From positions 1 to 64,000 of the forward strand of contig DIZL01000032.1 in NCBI GenBank assembly GCA_002429385.1: DNA of 64,000 bases, written 5' to 3'. Under the pieces are notes generated by a model. The model was not told the DNA's origin. It did no database searches and saw only the letters and a list, made by a program, of their open reading frames with translations. This DNA is from Prolixibacteraceae bacterium UBA6029. Lineage in GTDB: Bacteria; Bacteroidota; Bacteroidia; Bacteroidales; Prolixibacteraceae. Both the position numbers and the translations under genes were made by a program. This document shows positions 26,793 to 36,968 of this stretch, in pieces. Numbering within the stretch: position 1 is the first letter of the stretch; the number at the start of each line of letters is the position of its first letter.

Positions 26793-27764
26793 ATGCAATT
26801 AAAAGATATTGCGAAGAAAACAGGATATCTCATTAAAGAAACCTTTAAAGGATTTATCGATGATAATGCACTAAAGCTTAGTGCAGCATTGTCCTATTAT
26901 ACCATCTTCTCACTGCCGCCACTACTGATCATCATTATATCGCTGAGTGGAATAATTTTCGGAGCCGATGCCGTCAGAGGTGAAATATTCGGACAGATAA
27001 ACGGGTTGGTAGGAAGCGACGCTGCACTGCAAATCCAGGAAACAATAAAAAATGTAAAGCTGTCAAACAACAACTCGTATGCTTCAGTCTTCGGAATAAT
27101 CATTTTATTAGTGGGTGCGTCCGGTGTTTTTGCCGAAATACAGGACTCCATCAATTACATATGGGGTATTGAGGCAAAACCTAAACGGGGCTTAATTAAA
27201 TATGCATATAACCGCCTGATGTCATTTTCCATGATTGGTTCAGTTGGATTTTTACTATTGGTAGGACTGATCGTAAATTCACTAATGGATATTCTGAGCA
27301 AAAGGTTGACTGAATATCTTCCAAATGACACTGTATATTTGTTTTATACGATCAATCTCCTTCTTGTTTTCAGCATTATAACCCTTTTATTTACGGTTAT
27401 TTTCAAAACTCTGCCAGACGGTAAAGTTGCTCTTCGCGACTGCATCATTGGATCATCCTTTACCGCTGTACTTTTCATGTTTGGCAAATTTGCCATTGGT
27501 TACTACCTCGGGAAATATAACATTGGCTCCATTTATGGAGCGGCAGGTTCTATTATACTAATTCTTCTTTGGGTTTATTATTCAGCTATTATACTCTATT
27601 TTGGCGCCGAATTTACAAAGGTATATGCTTCGACCCACGGGCAGAAAATAATTCCAAACTCCTATTCCGTTCTAATCCAAAAGGAAACAATTTTGAGTCA
27701 TGTCACTAAATCATTAAGAGGAAAATTTAAGCATACAGTTATCAAGAACACCAATGAAAGTTGA
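26793..27764 (+). CDS. YihY/BrkB-family membrane protein
   Basis: The 323-residue protein has about six membrane helices and the family motifs LSAALSYYTIFSLPPLL near residue 30, GASGVFAEIQDSINYIWGIE, and LLILLWVYYSAIILYFGAEFTKVY. The family was once annotated as RNase BN but is an inner-membrane protein of unknown, possibly transport, function. It lies 24 nt after the Omp85-like gene and ends in a bidirectional terminator. Confidence 0.9.
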   Translation: MQLKDIAKKTGYLIKETFKGFIDDNALKLSAALSYYTIFSLPPLLIIIISLSGIIFGADAVRGEIFGQINGLVGSDAALQIQETIKNVKLSNNNSYASVFGIIILLVGASGVFAEIQDSINYIWGIEAKPKRGLIKYAYNRLMSFSMIGSVGFLLLVGLIVNSLMDILSKRLTEYLPNDTVYLFYTINLLLVFSIITLLFTVIFKTLPDGKVALRDCIIGSSFTAVLFMFGKFAIGYYLGKYNIGSIYGAAGSIILILLWVYYSAIILYFGAEFTKVYASTHGQKIIPNSYSVLIQKETILSHVTKSLRGKFKHTVIKNTNES

Positions 27765-27840
27765 AAGTTTATAGAAATACTGATTGTTGATAAGTGATTG
27801 TTACAAGGATCAAAACAAATTTATAAATACAGAATCAAAA

Positions 27841-27872
27841 AAGGCCGTCTCAAAATAAATTGAGACGGCCTT
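27841..27872. terminator. Bidirectional terminator between YihY and CspA genes
   Basis: A perfect stem AAGGCCGTCTCA / TGAGACGGCCTT is flanked by A-runs on the left and T-rich sequence on the right, between convergent genes. Confidence 0.88.
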
Positions 27873-27903
27873 CAAATAATAAATGTCCTTTATAATATTT
27901 AAA

Positions 27904-28095
27904 CTAAGCTAGTTTAACATTTACGGCATTTAATCCTTTTTTACCATCCTGAAGATCAAAAGTCACTTCATCATTTTCTCTTACTTCGTCATTCAAACCG
28001 GAAACATGTACAAAATATTCTTTGTCTGATGCACCGTCTTTAATAAATCCAAATCCTTTAGATTCGTTAAAAAATTTTACTGTTCCTTTATTCAT
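27904..28095 (-). CDS. cspA: Cold-shock-domain protein
   Basis: The 63-residue single cold-shock domain has RNP1 KGFGFI and RNP2 YFVHVS. It binds single-stranded RNA and DNA. Its size and ending (GKKGLNAVNVKLA) are typical of Bacteroidota. The short A/T-rich leader has no three-box promoter. Confidence 0.95.
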   Translation of the reverse strand: MNKGTVKFFNESKGFGFIKDGASDKEYFVHVSGLNDEVRENDEVTFDLQDGKKGLNAVNVKLA

Positions 28096-28244
28096 TATAA
28101 TATTAATTAATGTGATTCAAAAGTACACAATTTAATTGATATATTCACTTTGTTTTCAGGAAATTAATTAATAATAATTTTAATTTCATTTTGAGGGTAG
28201 TTCATCAGATGTTCGTTTTTCATTTTTAATACTACCTTTACCTT

Positions 28245-28925
28245 ATGAGAAAGGTATTAATTTATGTTATATTGATCCTGATGCCCATTGTAAACAGTGC
28301 CAGGGCTACCGAATTTGGTTCAAAAGAGATAGTTGCCATTGATATTTATGCTGACCTTAATTTAGCAGATAACGGCTTATCGAGAGATGTATTCGCAATG
28401 GCGATAAAAGGATTAACAAAACTTAACACAAATGGCAGATTGCAAAACCCCAATATTGTTACCATTGCCGACTATTCGCAATCGTGTAACAGGAAGCGTC
28501 TATATGTGATTGATTTGAAAAATAAAAAACTTCTCTTTAATACCTATGTAGCACATGGGCGAAACACAGGTGATGAGTTTGCCCGATCCTTTTCGAATGA
28601 TGAAGGTTCTTTAAAAAGCAGCCTGGGGTTTTATATTACAGAGAATCCCATTGTCGGTTCCCATACCGGTTTTGCATTGTTGATTAATGGAGTGGAGAAA
28701 GGGTTTAATGATCATGCGATCAAACGTGCAATCATTATTCATGCAGCTGAATATGCCACAGAGAATTTCATTAGGAAATACGGCAGACTGGGTCGCAGTT
28801 TTGGTTGCCCTGCCCTACCCCCGGAAATGAACAAACCCATTATTGAAACGATTAAAGGCGGAACATGTCTGTTTCTTTATAATCCCGACAACAAATACAT
28901 TTGCAGCTCCTCTTTACTTAATTAG
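28245..28925 (+). CDS. Murein L,D-transpeptidase catalytic-domain protein (YkuD_2 type)
   Basis: The 226-residue protein has an N-terminal signal peptide (about 1-21) and the motifs YVAHGRNTGDEFARSFSNDEGS..SSLGFY, IIIHAAEYA and GRLGRSFGCPALP, the catalytic His and Cys region of the YkuD_2 family. It probably acts on peptidoglycan cross-links or lipoprotein attachment in the periplasm. Its last 12 bases overlap the end of the convergent L,D-transpeptidase gene. Confidence 0.88.
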   Translation: MRKVLIYVILILMPIVNSARATEFGSKEIVAIDIYADLNLADNGLSRDVFAMAIKGLTKLNTNGRLQNPNIVTIADYSQSCNRKRLYVIDLKNKKLLFNTYVAHGRNTGDEFARSFSNDEGSLKSSLGFYITENPIVGSHTGFALLINGVEKGFNDHAIKRAIIIHAAEYATENFIRKYGRLGRSFGCPALPPEMNKPIIETIKGGTCLFLYNPDNKYICSSSLLN

Positions 28926-30224
28926 CCCGTATACGTCCTTAAGAAAAGTAACCTGTTTGCCCTTTACGGTTACCGGCATATAAACAATAAAGACTGGTAC
29001 TTTTTGGGCTAACCTGATTGTTTTTGATTCAGTATCTTTTTTCCCGGTTTTCAATGCATATACATCAATCTTCCCTTTAGTCAGCAAATCGGCAAGTTCA
29101 ACTGGTTTCTCCAAACGGATACATCCATGGCTCAAGAAACGGTAATCCTTTGCAAATGCCCCCTTCGAATTGGTATCATGTAAATAGATGCTGAAGGGAT
29201 TCCCCAGGTTAAACTTTAAAACTCCCAGAGAATTGTTTGGGCCGGTAGATTCACGAAAAAAATATGGAAAGTTCTTTTCTGTATAGTCGGCCCAATTTAA
29301 ATTTGAATCATCAACAACAATACCTTTAGAATCAACCACTTCAAAGTTATTCCGTTCCAGGTAACTTTCATTCTTCTGCACTTTGGGCAAAAGTTCCTTG
29401 GATGCAATTGAGAATGGTACATTCCAATATGGGAAAGTTACAATATCTGTAATGTATGAAGCAATGGTGGGAGTCGGATTTTTCTTCTTCCCTACCACTG
29501 AACGCATCTTAAGAACGAGTTTATTATTCCGATAATATTCAACTTCAGTTGTCGGGATATTTGCAAGAATATATTCTGATTGATGATTTAAAGAGAGGAA
29601 CCTCAGATAATTCATCGAAAGAGCTATTTTCTTGTATTTCAGGGAATCTGTCGGCTTGATGGAATCCTTTATGTATTTTTTCAAAACCTGATAATCATGA
29701 TCCTTGCAATCCAACCGTGAAACTACTTTCGACACTGCCCCCCTGTATCTTGAATTCATCAGTTGATAAATATAGACAGAGTCACGAGAAGTTTTCACTT
29801 CACTATATTCAAAATGAACAGTACTTTCCTGCAATGCTTTGATGAATTTTAATACCAGGCCTGTGATCAGTTTATCTGTATTCTCATTTATAATATTGTC
29901 CCTGGTATTTCCGTCTGACAATAAAGTCCGAATCTGTTCAGTTTGTTTTTTGTTTGTAACGATCCCTGATTTATCAGATGATTCAATTGCTGTAAGCCAT
30001 TCGATTGCTCTTTTCTTATCTCTGACCGTTGAAAACCAATAGAGAGGTTCATGATTAATGGCATAGAATTTTTGAACCATAGCCTCTTCCTTAACAACAG
30101 AGTCCTTCTTAACTATTGGTTCCTGAGTAAAACTATTGACTACGAAACAACTTACCAGGAGTAGAGAAAGGAATCCTTTACTGAAGTACAAACTTACTTT
30201 GCCGGAAATATAGACCATATTCAA
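28914..30224 (-). CDS. L,D-transpeptidase (YcbB/ErfK-like)
   Basis: The 436-residue protein has an N-terminal signal or anchor, a helical scaffold region and a YkuD catalytic domain in the C-terminal half (LGVLKFNLGNPFSIYLHDTN....A..YRFLSHGCIRLEKP, with His and Cys). It forms 3-3 peptidoglycan cross-links or modifies stem peptides. ATG at 30224 or 30218 are both possible; the three-box promoter upstream fits either. It is convergent with the other transpeptidase. Confidence 0.88.
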   Translation of the reverse strand: MNMVYISGKVSLYFSKGFLSLLLVSCFVVNSFTQEPIVKKDSVVKEEAMVQKFYAINHEPLYWFSTVRDKKRAIEWLTAIESSDKSGIVTNKKQTEQIRTLLSDGNTRDNIINENTDKLITGLVLKFIKALQESTVHFEYSEVKTSRDSVYIYQLMNSRYRGAVSKVVSRLDCKDHDYQVLKKYIKDSIKPTDSLKYKKIALSMNYLRFLSLNHQSEYILANIPTTEVEYYRNNKLVLKMRSVVGKKKNPTPTIASYITDIVTFPYWNVPFSIASKELLPKVQKNESYLERNNFEVVDSKGIVVDDSNLNWADYTEKNFPYFFRESTGPNNSLGVLKFNLGNPFSIYLHDTNSKGAFAKDYRFLSHGCIRLEKPVELADLLTKGKIDVYALKTGKKDTESKTIRLAQKVPVFIVYMPVTVKGKQVTFLKDVYGLIK

Positions 30225-30250
30225 TGAGTGTAACCCGTTTGATTTGTTAT

Positions 30251-30319
30251 CAAAGGTGTGCCATTAATGCCCATTAAGTGTTACACAATTATCGTAAAGA
30301 GTTACATTATTCACATATC
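30251..30319 (-). promoter_or_regulatory. Three-box promoter of the L,D-transpeptidase
   Basis: Box 1 GATATGTGAATAATGTAAC (30301-30319), box 2 heptamer GTGTAAC (30280-30286), -7 ACCTTTG (30251-30257), exact spacings. It sits just past the stop of the ribonuclease gene. Confidence 0.82.
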
Positions 30320-30324
30320 AGATA

Positions 30325-31791
30325 TCAGACAACCCGCTCAAAATCGATGAATCCCTCTTCCACATTAATGTATATCAGACGTGCTTTTAGCTGATGCCCC
30401 ACTTCCAATCCCCTGAATCCATTGACCAGTTTTCCTTCCACATGAGGATGGAAAAGCCTGATCCAGGTACCTTTGGGTGATGCGCCACTGACGATAGCTT
30501 CAAACACTTCGCCAATTCTCGATTCCATAAGCATCGCATTGGCCGACTTTTCAACCAGTCGTTCTACTTTCTTTACATCATCCTCCTTCAAGGTACAATG
30601 GTGGGCAATTTCATTCAGTTGTTCAATCGAATAAGGAACTGAATGGCCTGCAATAGCTGATTTGAGCAATCGTTGTGTAACCAGATCAGGGTAACGACGG
30701 TTAGGAGCTGTCGAATGGGTATAATCTTTTACGGCCAGACCAAAATGACCTTCGGAAGTAGAGCCGGGAGTTTCCACTACATATTCACCTGCTCCCAGAA
30801 GTTTAAGCACACTAAGCGACATATCAACAAAATGTGAAGGATCGTTTTGCTTGATAAACTTCAGATATGCAGAAAGAGATTTAGAGTCAGCCCTTTCGGG
30901 CAGTGTAAAACCATGCACGGCAGCCAGTTCAACGATACGGTCCCACCGCTTTGGGGTTTTGACAACTCTCCTCAGGGAAGGAAATTTTTTATCAGACAGA
31001 TACCGGGCTGTTGATCCGTTTGCAGCAATCATAAAGTCTTCAATTAAACTTTCAGCTCTGTTTTTCTGTTTTATCTTCATTTCGATTAAAACATCTCCGT
31101 CAAAGACTGGTCGGGCTTCAATGGTCTCAAATTCCAATGCGCCATGCTCATTGCGCAACTCTTTCATTTTTTGAGCTATCCGGTCTTGTAACTGAATGTT
31201 TTCAGCCAGACCGTCAACCTTGGTAATTCCTGAGGGAATTGGACCATCTTTTTCGAGCCAGGCAGCCAGACTCCCATACTGAAGCTTTGCACGATTACAG
31301 ACTGTAGCGAGATAAACATCAGATTGTTGCACGGAACCATCTTCGCCGATGACCATTTCAACCACAACAGCGCAACGGTCGGCATCAAAGCTTAGCGAGG
31401 TAAGATTGGTCGATAATTTTTCAGGAAGCATCGGGAACATTTCAGCTATCGTATAGATTGATGCTGTGTTTTGGCTGGCATGATCATCAATACTGGATTG
31501 TTTGACAACCAAAGCATCCACATCAGCAATGGCAATCAGCAACCGTACTTTATTACCAGGCAACTGTTCGGCATACGATAACTGGTCGAGATCAAGCGAA
31601 TCATCATTATCAACTGAACACCAGAGCAGCTGACGTAAATCCTTGTCTGTTGCAGAGGTATGAGTTGCAGGAAAGGTAATATTCTTTAACTCGTTGATCA
31701 CGGCAGCCGGGAAATCAGGCACTAATCCCCTTGATATCATTGCCTTTCGTGCAATTTCCTGTAAAGTTATCCGATTGGCTTTATTATTCAT
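30325..31791 (-). CDS. RNB-domain exoribonuclease (RNase II/R family, short form)
   Basis: The 488-residue protein has an RNB domain. The catalytic acid cluster is SVDNDDSLDLDQL with Asp61, Asp67 and Asp69; the fourth Asp of RNase II is Gln70 here. Other motifs are LIAIADVDALV, SLIEDFMIAAN and YTHSTAPNRRYPDL. The C-terminal about 70 residues resemble an S1-like domain. It lacks the N-terminal cold-shock domains of RNase R. It degrades RNA 3' to 5' if active; the altered fourth acid appears to be a subfamily trait. Confidence 0.88.
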   Translation of the reverse strand: MNNKANRITLQEIARKAMISRGLVPDFPAAVINELKNITFPATHTSATDKDLRQLLWCSVDNDDSLDLDQLSYAEQLPGNKVRLLIAIADVDALVVKQSSIDDHASQNTASIYTIAEMFPMLPEKLSTNLTSLSFDADRCAVVVEMVIGEDGSVQQSDVYLATVCNRAKLQYGSLAAWLEKDGPIPSGITKVDGLAENIQLQDRIAQKMKELRNEHGALEFETIEARPVFDGDVLIEMKIKQKNRAESLIEDFMIAANGSTARYLSDKKFPSLRRVVKTPKRWDRIVELAAVHGFTLPERADSKSLSAYLKFIKQNDPSHFVDMSLSVLKLLGAGEYVVETPGSTSEGHFGLAVKDYTHSTAPNRRYPDLVTQRLLKSAIAGHSVPYSIEQLNEIAHHCTLKEDDVKKVERLVEKSANAMLMESRIGEVFEAIVSGASPKGTWIRLFHPHVEGKLVNGFRGLEVGHQLKARLIYINVEEGFIDFERVV

Positions 31792-31849
31792 AGCAGTTTC
31801 TCCTATTTTTAGTTGACGGGGTTCAAAGATAGATTATTCACCTGTTAAC

Positions 31850-34372
31850 TTAAAACTTCACCTTCTTATAAAAGATAGTCTTTGTAATTTCTGCTGCGAT
31901 AATATAAAACACTACGATGAGCATTAGGAGCAGATAGGTTGTGAAGCTTAAAGGGCTGAAGCCAAAAACAGTTCCAAGCGGAGTGAATGGCAAGATGAGC
32001 GTAATAAAAGCAATTGTCAGTGTGGCTATTAACAGGTATTTTCCCGGTTTACTTTTGAAGAAAGGTTTCCGGCTTCGAATAACCAGCACAATGATCGATG
32101 CGGAGATCACAGATTCGAGGAACCAACCAGTACGGAACTCCCCCTCTTTGGCGTGGAGAATGAGCAGGAGCAGTCCGAAAGTAAGGTAGTCGAACACTGA
32201 ACTTACCAGGCCAAAGGTAATCATGAACTTGCGAATAGCCTTGATGTCCCACCGCCGGGGATAATTAATCATCTCCTCATCAACATTGTCGGTGGCAATA
32301 GTCATTTCAGGGAAGTCGGTCATTAGATTGGTGAGCAGAATCTGTTTTGGCAACAACGGAAGAAAAGGGATAAACAACGATAATCCTGCCATGCTAAACA
32401 TGTTCCCAAAATTGGCGCTTGTTGCCATAAATACATATTTGAGTGTATTGGCAAAGGTGGTCCGTCCTTCGCACACTCCTTCAATCAATACACTTAAGTC
32501 TTTTTCCAGCAATACGATATCGGCAGCATCCTTGGCTACATCAGCAGCAGTATCTACTGAAATTCCCACATCGGCAGCATGAAGCGCTGATGCATCATTG
32601 ATCCCATCGCCCATGTATCCTACTACGTTCCCTGCCTTCCGCATGGCAATGATAATTCGTTCTTTCTGATTGGGTTCTATTTCAGCAAACACGCTTACCG
32701 TTCCTACTTGTCTGAGCAAAGCGGCATCGCTCATTTGACGCATTTGAGTCCCTGTAAGTATTTTCGTATCCAAAAGCCCCATCTTTTTACTCAAACTGGC
32801 TGCAACCAGATGATTATCGCCTGTGATCACTTTGAGCGAAACGCCCAATTTCTTCAGTATTGCAATCGTGTCGGCAATATTGGCCTTGGGGGGGTCAAAA
32901 AGGGTGAGAAATCCAAGAAAAGTCATATCCTTCTCATCATCTTTGCTGATAAGCGATTCAGAAGACAGGTTTTTATAGGCAATTCCTAAGGTGCGAAAGC
33001 CATCATTGCTGAAAGCTTCAAATTGCTTCTGAATCTGTTTCTCCTCTGTAGTTAACTTAACCACACTACCCTCTTTGGTTTCAACAGTTGAACATACGTC
33101 GAGTATATTTGATAGTGCACCTTTGGTCACCATCAGGTATTCATCATCATGTTTAACTGATATGCTCAGACGTTTCCGAAGAAAATCATAGGGAATTTCG
33201 TCGTGTTTCTGGTATCCCTTCAGGTCAATCTTTTGAAAGTTAATGATAGCTTCATCAATAGGGTTTGTAAAACCTGTTTCGTACGAAGCATTAAGGTATG
33301 CAAAGAGGAATACTTTATCACTTGCTTCTCCATTCAAATCAACCGCTGATTGCACCTTTACAGTTCCTTCGGTCAGGGTGCCGGTTTTATCAGAACAGAT
33401 TACATTCATGCTTCCAAAGTTTTCGATCGAGGCAAGCCGCTTCACTATGACTTTCTTTTCGGCCATCTTCTTGGCTCCATGTGCCAGATTTATACTGATG
33501 ATGGCGGGCAATAGCTGTGGCGTTAATCCTACAGCCAGAGCCAGAGAAAAGAGAAAAGCTTCGAGAACAGGCCGCTGCAGGTAAACATTTATAGCAAAAA
33601 TAAGTACCACCAATACCATGGTCACTTCTCCCAGGAAATACCCGAACCTTCGGATGCCACGTTCGAACTCTGTTTCAGGAGCTTTGAGTTTGAGCCGCTC
33701 CGATACTTTCCCAAACTCTGTATTTATTCCGGTAAGTGTAACCAAAACTTTTGCAGTACCGCTAACCACATGAGTACCCATCCAAACCGTATTTGTTCGC
33801 TGCGCAAGAGGTGTATCGGCAGGTAATACTGATACTTCTTTTTCAACCGGGAATGTTTCACCGGTAAGCATTGCTTCATCCACAAATATATCTTTCGATT
33901 CAAGAATCAGGCAGTCTCCCGGGACAATGTCGCCTGCATTCAGAATAACGATGTCGCCTGGAACAATTTCTTCAATGGCCACTTCTATTTGTTTTCCATC
34001 GCGAAGAACTGTCGCTTTTATTTGTACCAGGGCAAGCAGTTTCGCTACCGCATTGGAGGCGCTGTATTCCTGCCAGAATCCAAGAAGGCCGCTTACAATG
34101 ACGATGCCAAGAATGATGGAAGCATCGACAAAATTGCGCAAAAACAGTGATAAACACGTCGCTGCTAAAAGAATGAGAATAATAGGACTCTTAAACTGAC
34201 CGACCAAAAGTGCGAATGTCCCCGATTGTTTTTTTTGTTTCAGACTATTGGCGCCATAACTTGCAAGCCTTTTCTTTGCTTCAATGCCTGTCAATCCATC
34301 TTTTCCCGATTCAAGTGCCTGAAGCATCTCAGATGTGGAGATGCTCCAAAAATCCTTTTTAAGTTGGTCCAT
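31850..34372 (-). CDS. mgtA: Magnesium-translocating P-type ATPase (MgtA-like)
   Basis: The 840-residue type IIIB P-ATPase has an N-terminal cation ATPase domain, TGETFPVEK actuator motif, ICSDKTGTLTEG phosphorylation site, GDNHLVA and GYMGDGINDASALHAADVGISVD hinge, and about ten helices. It imports magnesium. It follows the proton-type ATPase by 23 nt, so the two may share a transcript. Confidence 0.9.
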   Translation of the reverse strand: MDQLKKDFWSISTSEMLQALESGKDGLTGIEAKKRLASYGANSLKQKKQSGTFALLVGQFKSPIILILLAATCLSLFLRNFVDASIILGIVIVSGLLGFWQEYSASNAVAKLLALVQIKATVLRDGKQIEVAIEEIVPGDIVILNAGDIVPGDCLILESKDIFVDEAMLTGETFPVEKEVSVLPADTPLAQRTNTVWMGTHVVSGTAKVLVTLTGINTEFGKVSERLKLKAPETEFERGIRRFGYFLGEVTMVLVVLIFAINVYLQRPVLEAFLFSLALAVGLTPQLLPAIISINLAHGAKKMAEKKVIVKRLASIENFGSMNVICSDKTGTLTEGTVKVQSAVDLNGEASDKVFLFAYLNASYETGFTNPIDEAIINFQKIDLKGYQKHDEIPYDFLRKRLSISVKHDDEYLMVTKGALSNILDVCSTVETKEGSVVKLTTEEKQIQKQFEAFSNDGFRTLGIAYKNLSSESLISKDDEKDMTFLGFLTLFDPPKANIADTIAILKKLGVSLKVITGDNHLVAASLSKKMGLLDTKILTGTQMRQMSDAALLRQVGTVSVFAEIEPNQKERIIIAMRKAGNVVGYMGDGINDASALHAADVGISVDTAADVAKDAADIVLLEKDLSVLIEGVCEGRTTFANTLKYVFMATSANFGNMFSMAGLSLFIPFLPLLPKQILLTNLMTDFPEMTIATDNVDEEMINYPRRWDIKAIRKFMITFGLVSSVFDYLTFGLLLLILHAKEGEFRTGWFLESVISASIIVLVIRSRKPFFKSKPGKYLLIATLTIAFITLILPFTPLGTVFGFSPLSFTTYLLLMLIVVFYIIAAEITKTIFYKKVKF

Positions 34373-34395
34373 TCTGAAATTTGTTTTTCAAATTC

Positions 34396-36816
34396 TTATA
34401 ATCCATATTTTTTGAACATATAGTATTTCGGAAAATCAATCCCGAACGTAAACAGAGCTGATAATCCCAGAATTGTGAGCACTACTATTGGACTTAACGG
34501 AGGTATAAGAATTCCGAAAATTGCTACAAGTGCAAACACAATAATAGCTGCTGTACTGGATATAACCAATCCTTTGCCAGGAAGAGATGACCAGAAATGT
34601 CTTCTTTCCCTGACGATTAACACCCTGAATTGACTGTTAAATATAAGACTCAGCATGACGAGCGTAGTTAATTCATTCCATTGTAAATGAAAATAATATT
34701 TACCTGCCAGGATTACAATAATGTCAGCCAAAACATAGGACAGCGCAGGAATAAGAGATGCGAGAATATTATTTTTTACATTCCACTGGTTCGGATTACT
34801 TGTATGTTTCACGTTGTCGGTTGCTAAAGACATGGTCACAAAATCATTTGCAAACACTAAATATGACACTCCAAGAAGAGTAAGTAAAATATCATGCAAC
34901 CAGAAAAAACCTATGGTAAGTAAAACTACAAATTCGATCACCTTGGCAACCTTATTAATGACCCATGTCAACATTCGCTGATAGGTTTGCCTGCTTATGG
35001 TTATGGTGTCAATTATTACGCCTATACCGGCTTCGGTCAGAACTACACTTGCGGCAGCCTTTGCCACATCAGTGGAATTGCTAACTGCAATACCCATCTC
35101 TGCTTGTTTCAGGGCAGGCGCATCATTTACCCCATCACCGGTCATTCCAACCGTATGCCCACCTGATTGCAAAAGTTTCACAATCTTATATTTGTCTTCG
35201 GGATATATTTCTGCAAACCCATCACATTCACGTACAGCCTTTAATTGTTGCTTTGTGCTAAGATCTTTGATATCCGCCATTCGGATAATGTTAACCCCAA
35301 TGCCAATCTGACTGGAAATTTCTTTTGCGATATCTATGCTGTCTCCGGTAAGCATCAAAGGTTTTATACCCAGTTTCTTTGCCCGGTCTATCATATCTTT
35401 TGAATCTGGCCGGGGTGGATCTGCAAGCGGCAGCATTCCTACCAGTTGAAGGTTATTCAAATCATCTCCCTCCGAACGGGCAACAGCGATCGTTCTGTAC
35501 CCTTTTTTCGAAAATCCATCTATCGTTTGATTCACTTCCTCTATTGTCGCTTTATCTGTGCCTTTGCAGAGTGACAGAATTACCTGTGCTGCACCTTTAA
35601 CGGTTCTGAACTGCTTTCCACCGGTTTCAATGGTGGCCTCTGTTCTCTTTACCGACGGGTCAAAAGGAGTATAGGAAACCTGCTTGAAATCGTCAAATTT
35701 CACACCCGATAGGGCAGCATACTCAATAATTGCCAGATCAATCAGGTCCATTCCTTCCGAACGGGAGGTGAGGGAAGCTATTCTCAGCACATCTTCTTTC
35801 TGATTTCCGAAAAAAGGAATGCTGTCAACAACCGATAACTTATTTTGCGTTATTGTACCTGTTTTGTCAAAACAAATAATATCGATGGAGGCAGCATCTT
35901 CAACAGACTCAAGACGGGTTACCAATGCCCCTTTTCTGGCCAACTCTGTTGCGCCAACTGACTGTACAATGGTGAGAACTGCCGGAAGAGCCACCGGGAT
36001 AGCTCCCAAAAGGAAAATAATAACAAAGGTCAATATCATTAAAATGCTGATGTGCATCAGGAAAGCAGAACCTGTGACTAACACAGAGGCGGCTATACCC
36101 AGATACATCATGTATTTTACCACCGCCATCATCACTTCCTGTTGATGTGATTTTGGCTTAGCGATTTTTACCAGCTCGGCTGTTTTGCCAAAATAAGTAT
36201 TGGCACCGGTGTTGATAACTACACAGGTAGCTTCTCCCCTTCTTACGATTGAACCAGAGTAGATAATGTCAGCCGGATGAGTTTCTGAAGGCAGTGATTC
36301 ACCGGTAAGCGCTGATTGATCAACTGATAGCTCACCGGTTATAATCATGGCATCAGCAGGAATGATATCCCCCAGTTTTACGGAAATACTGTCGCCAACT
36401 ACTATCCCTTTAGCATCCTCTTTTGACCATTTTTTATTCCTCAGGACTTTTGCTTTAATGGCTAATTTCTTCTTTAAAAGTGCCATCACATTTTGTGAAT
36501 TGCTTGAATGCAGTTGTCCGATGATGGCATTCATAGTGAGCAGCACAAAGATGATCACCCCTTCCATAAAATGACTTAATACAAAGGAAAGACCCAGAGC
36601 CAGTTCCAGCAACCAGGGCATAGGCCCCCAATAGCGAAGCAGAAATTCAAGCAAAGGGTTTGTTTTCTTTTCTACTATTTCGTTAGTCCCGAATTTATCA
36701 AGGCGTTTCTTAACTTCAGCATCCGACAGTCCATCTCCTGTTGTCTCCAGAAGTTTATAGGTCTCTTCTACGGAGATGTCTTTGTATTCGGAGGTTGCTC
36801 TAACTTTTAAATCCAT
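34396..36816 (-). CDS. Plasma-membrane proton-type P-ATPase (type IIIA)
   Basis: The 806-residue P-ATPase has TGESLPSE, CFDKTGTITQNKLS, and VGMTGDGVNDAPALKQAEMGIAVSNSTDVAK. The family is the fungal/plant Pma1 type, also found in bacteria and archaea, exporting protons. It is the first gene of a two-ATPase unit with MgtA: proton export could support membrane potential and pH while MgtA imports magnesium. Confidence 0.88.
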   Translation of the reverse strand: MDLKVRATSEYKDISVEETYKLLETTGDGLSDAEVKKRLDKFGTNEIVEKKTNPLLEFLLRYWGPMPWLLELALGLSFVLSHFMEGVIIFVLLTMNAIIGQLHSSNSQNVMALLKKKLAIKAKVLRNKKWSKEDAKGIVVGDSISVKLGDIIPADAMIITGELSVDQSALTGESLPSETHPADIIYSGSIVRRGEATCVVINTGANTYFGKTAELVKIAKPKSHQQEVMMAVVKYMMYLGIAASVLVTGSAFLMHISILMILTFVIIFLLGAIPVALPAVLTIVQSVGATELARKGALVTRLESVEDAASIDIICFDKTGTITQNKLSVVDSIPFFGNQKEDVLRIASLTSRSEGMDLIDLAIIEYAALSGVKFDDFKQVSYTPFDPSVKRTEATIETGGKQFRTVKGAAQVILSLCKGTDKATIEEVNQTIDGFSKKGYRTIAVARSEGDDLNNLQLVGMLPLADPPRPDSKDMIDRAKKLGIKPLMLTGDSIDIAKEISSQIGIGVNIIRMADIKDLSTKQQLKAVRECDGFAEIYPEDKYKIVKLLQSGGHTVGMTGDGVNDAPALKQAEMGIAVSNSTDVAKAAASVVLTEAGIGVIIDTITISRQTYQRMLTWVINKVAKVIEFVVLLTIGFFWLHDILLTLLGVSYLVFANDFVTMSLATDNVKHTSNPNQWNVKNNILASLIPALSYVLADIIVILAGKYYFHLQWNELTTLVMLSLIFNSQFRVLIVRERRHFWSSLPGKGLVISSTAAIIVFALVAIFGILIPPLSPIVVLTILGLSALFTFGIDFPKYYMFKKYGL

Positions 36817-36968
36817 TTTTATAGTTGCATTAAGTACTATAAAACAGATAAATAAACAAGAAGTTTACCCTGTCATGACAAATAATGTCAATAGAATTTC
36901 TGTTATAGTAATAAAAACATAAAATATACTATCTCTATTAAATAGTATAGCAGAAATCTTTAATCATT

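Noticed and set aside
26793..27764. Annotating the YihY protein as ribonuclease BN
   Set aside because: The name is a historical error; the sequence is a polytopic membrane protein without nuclease motifs.
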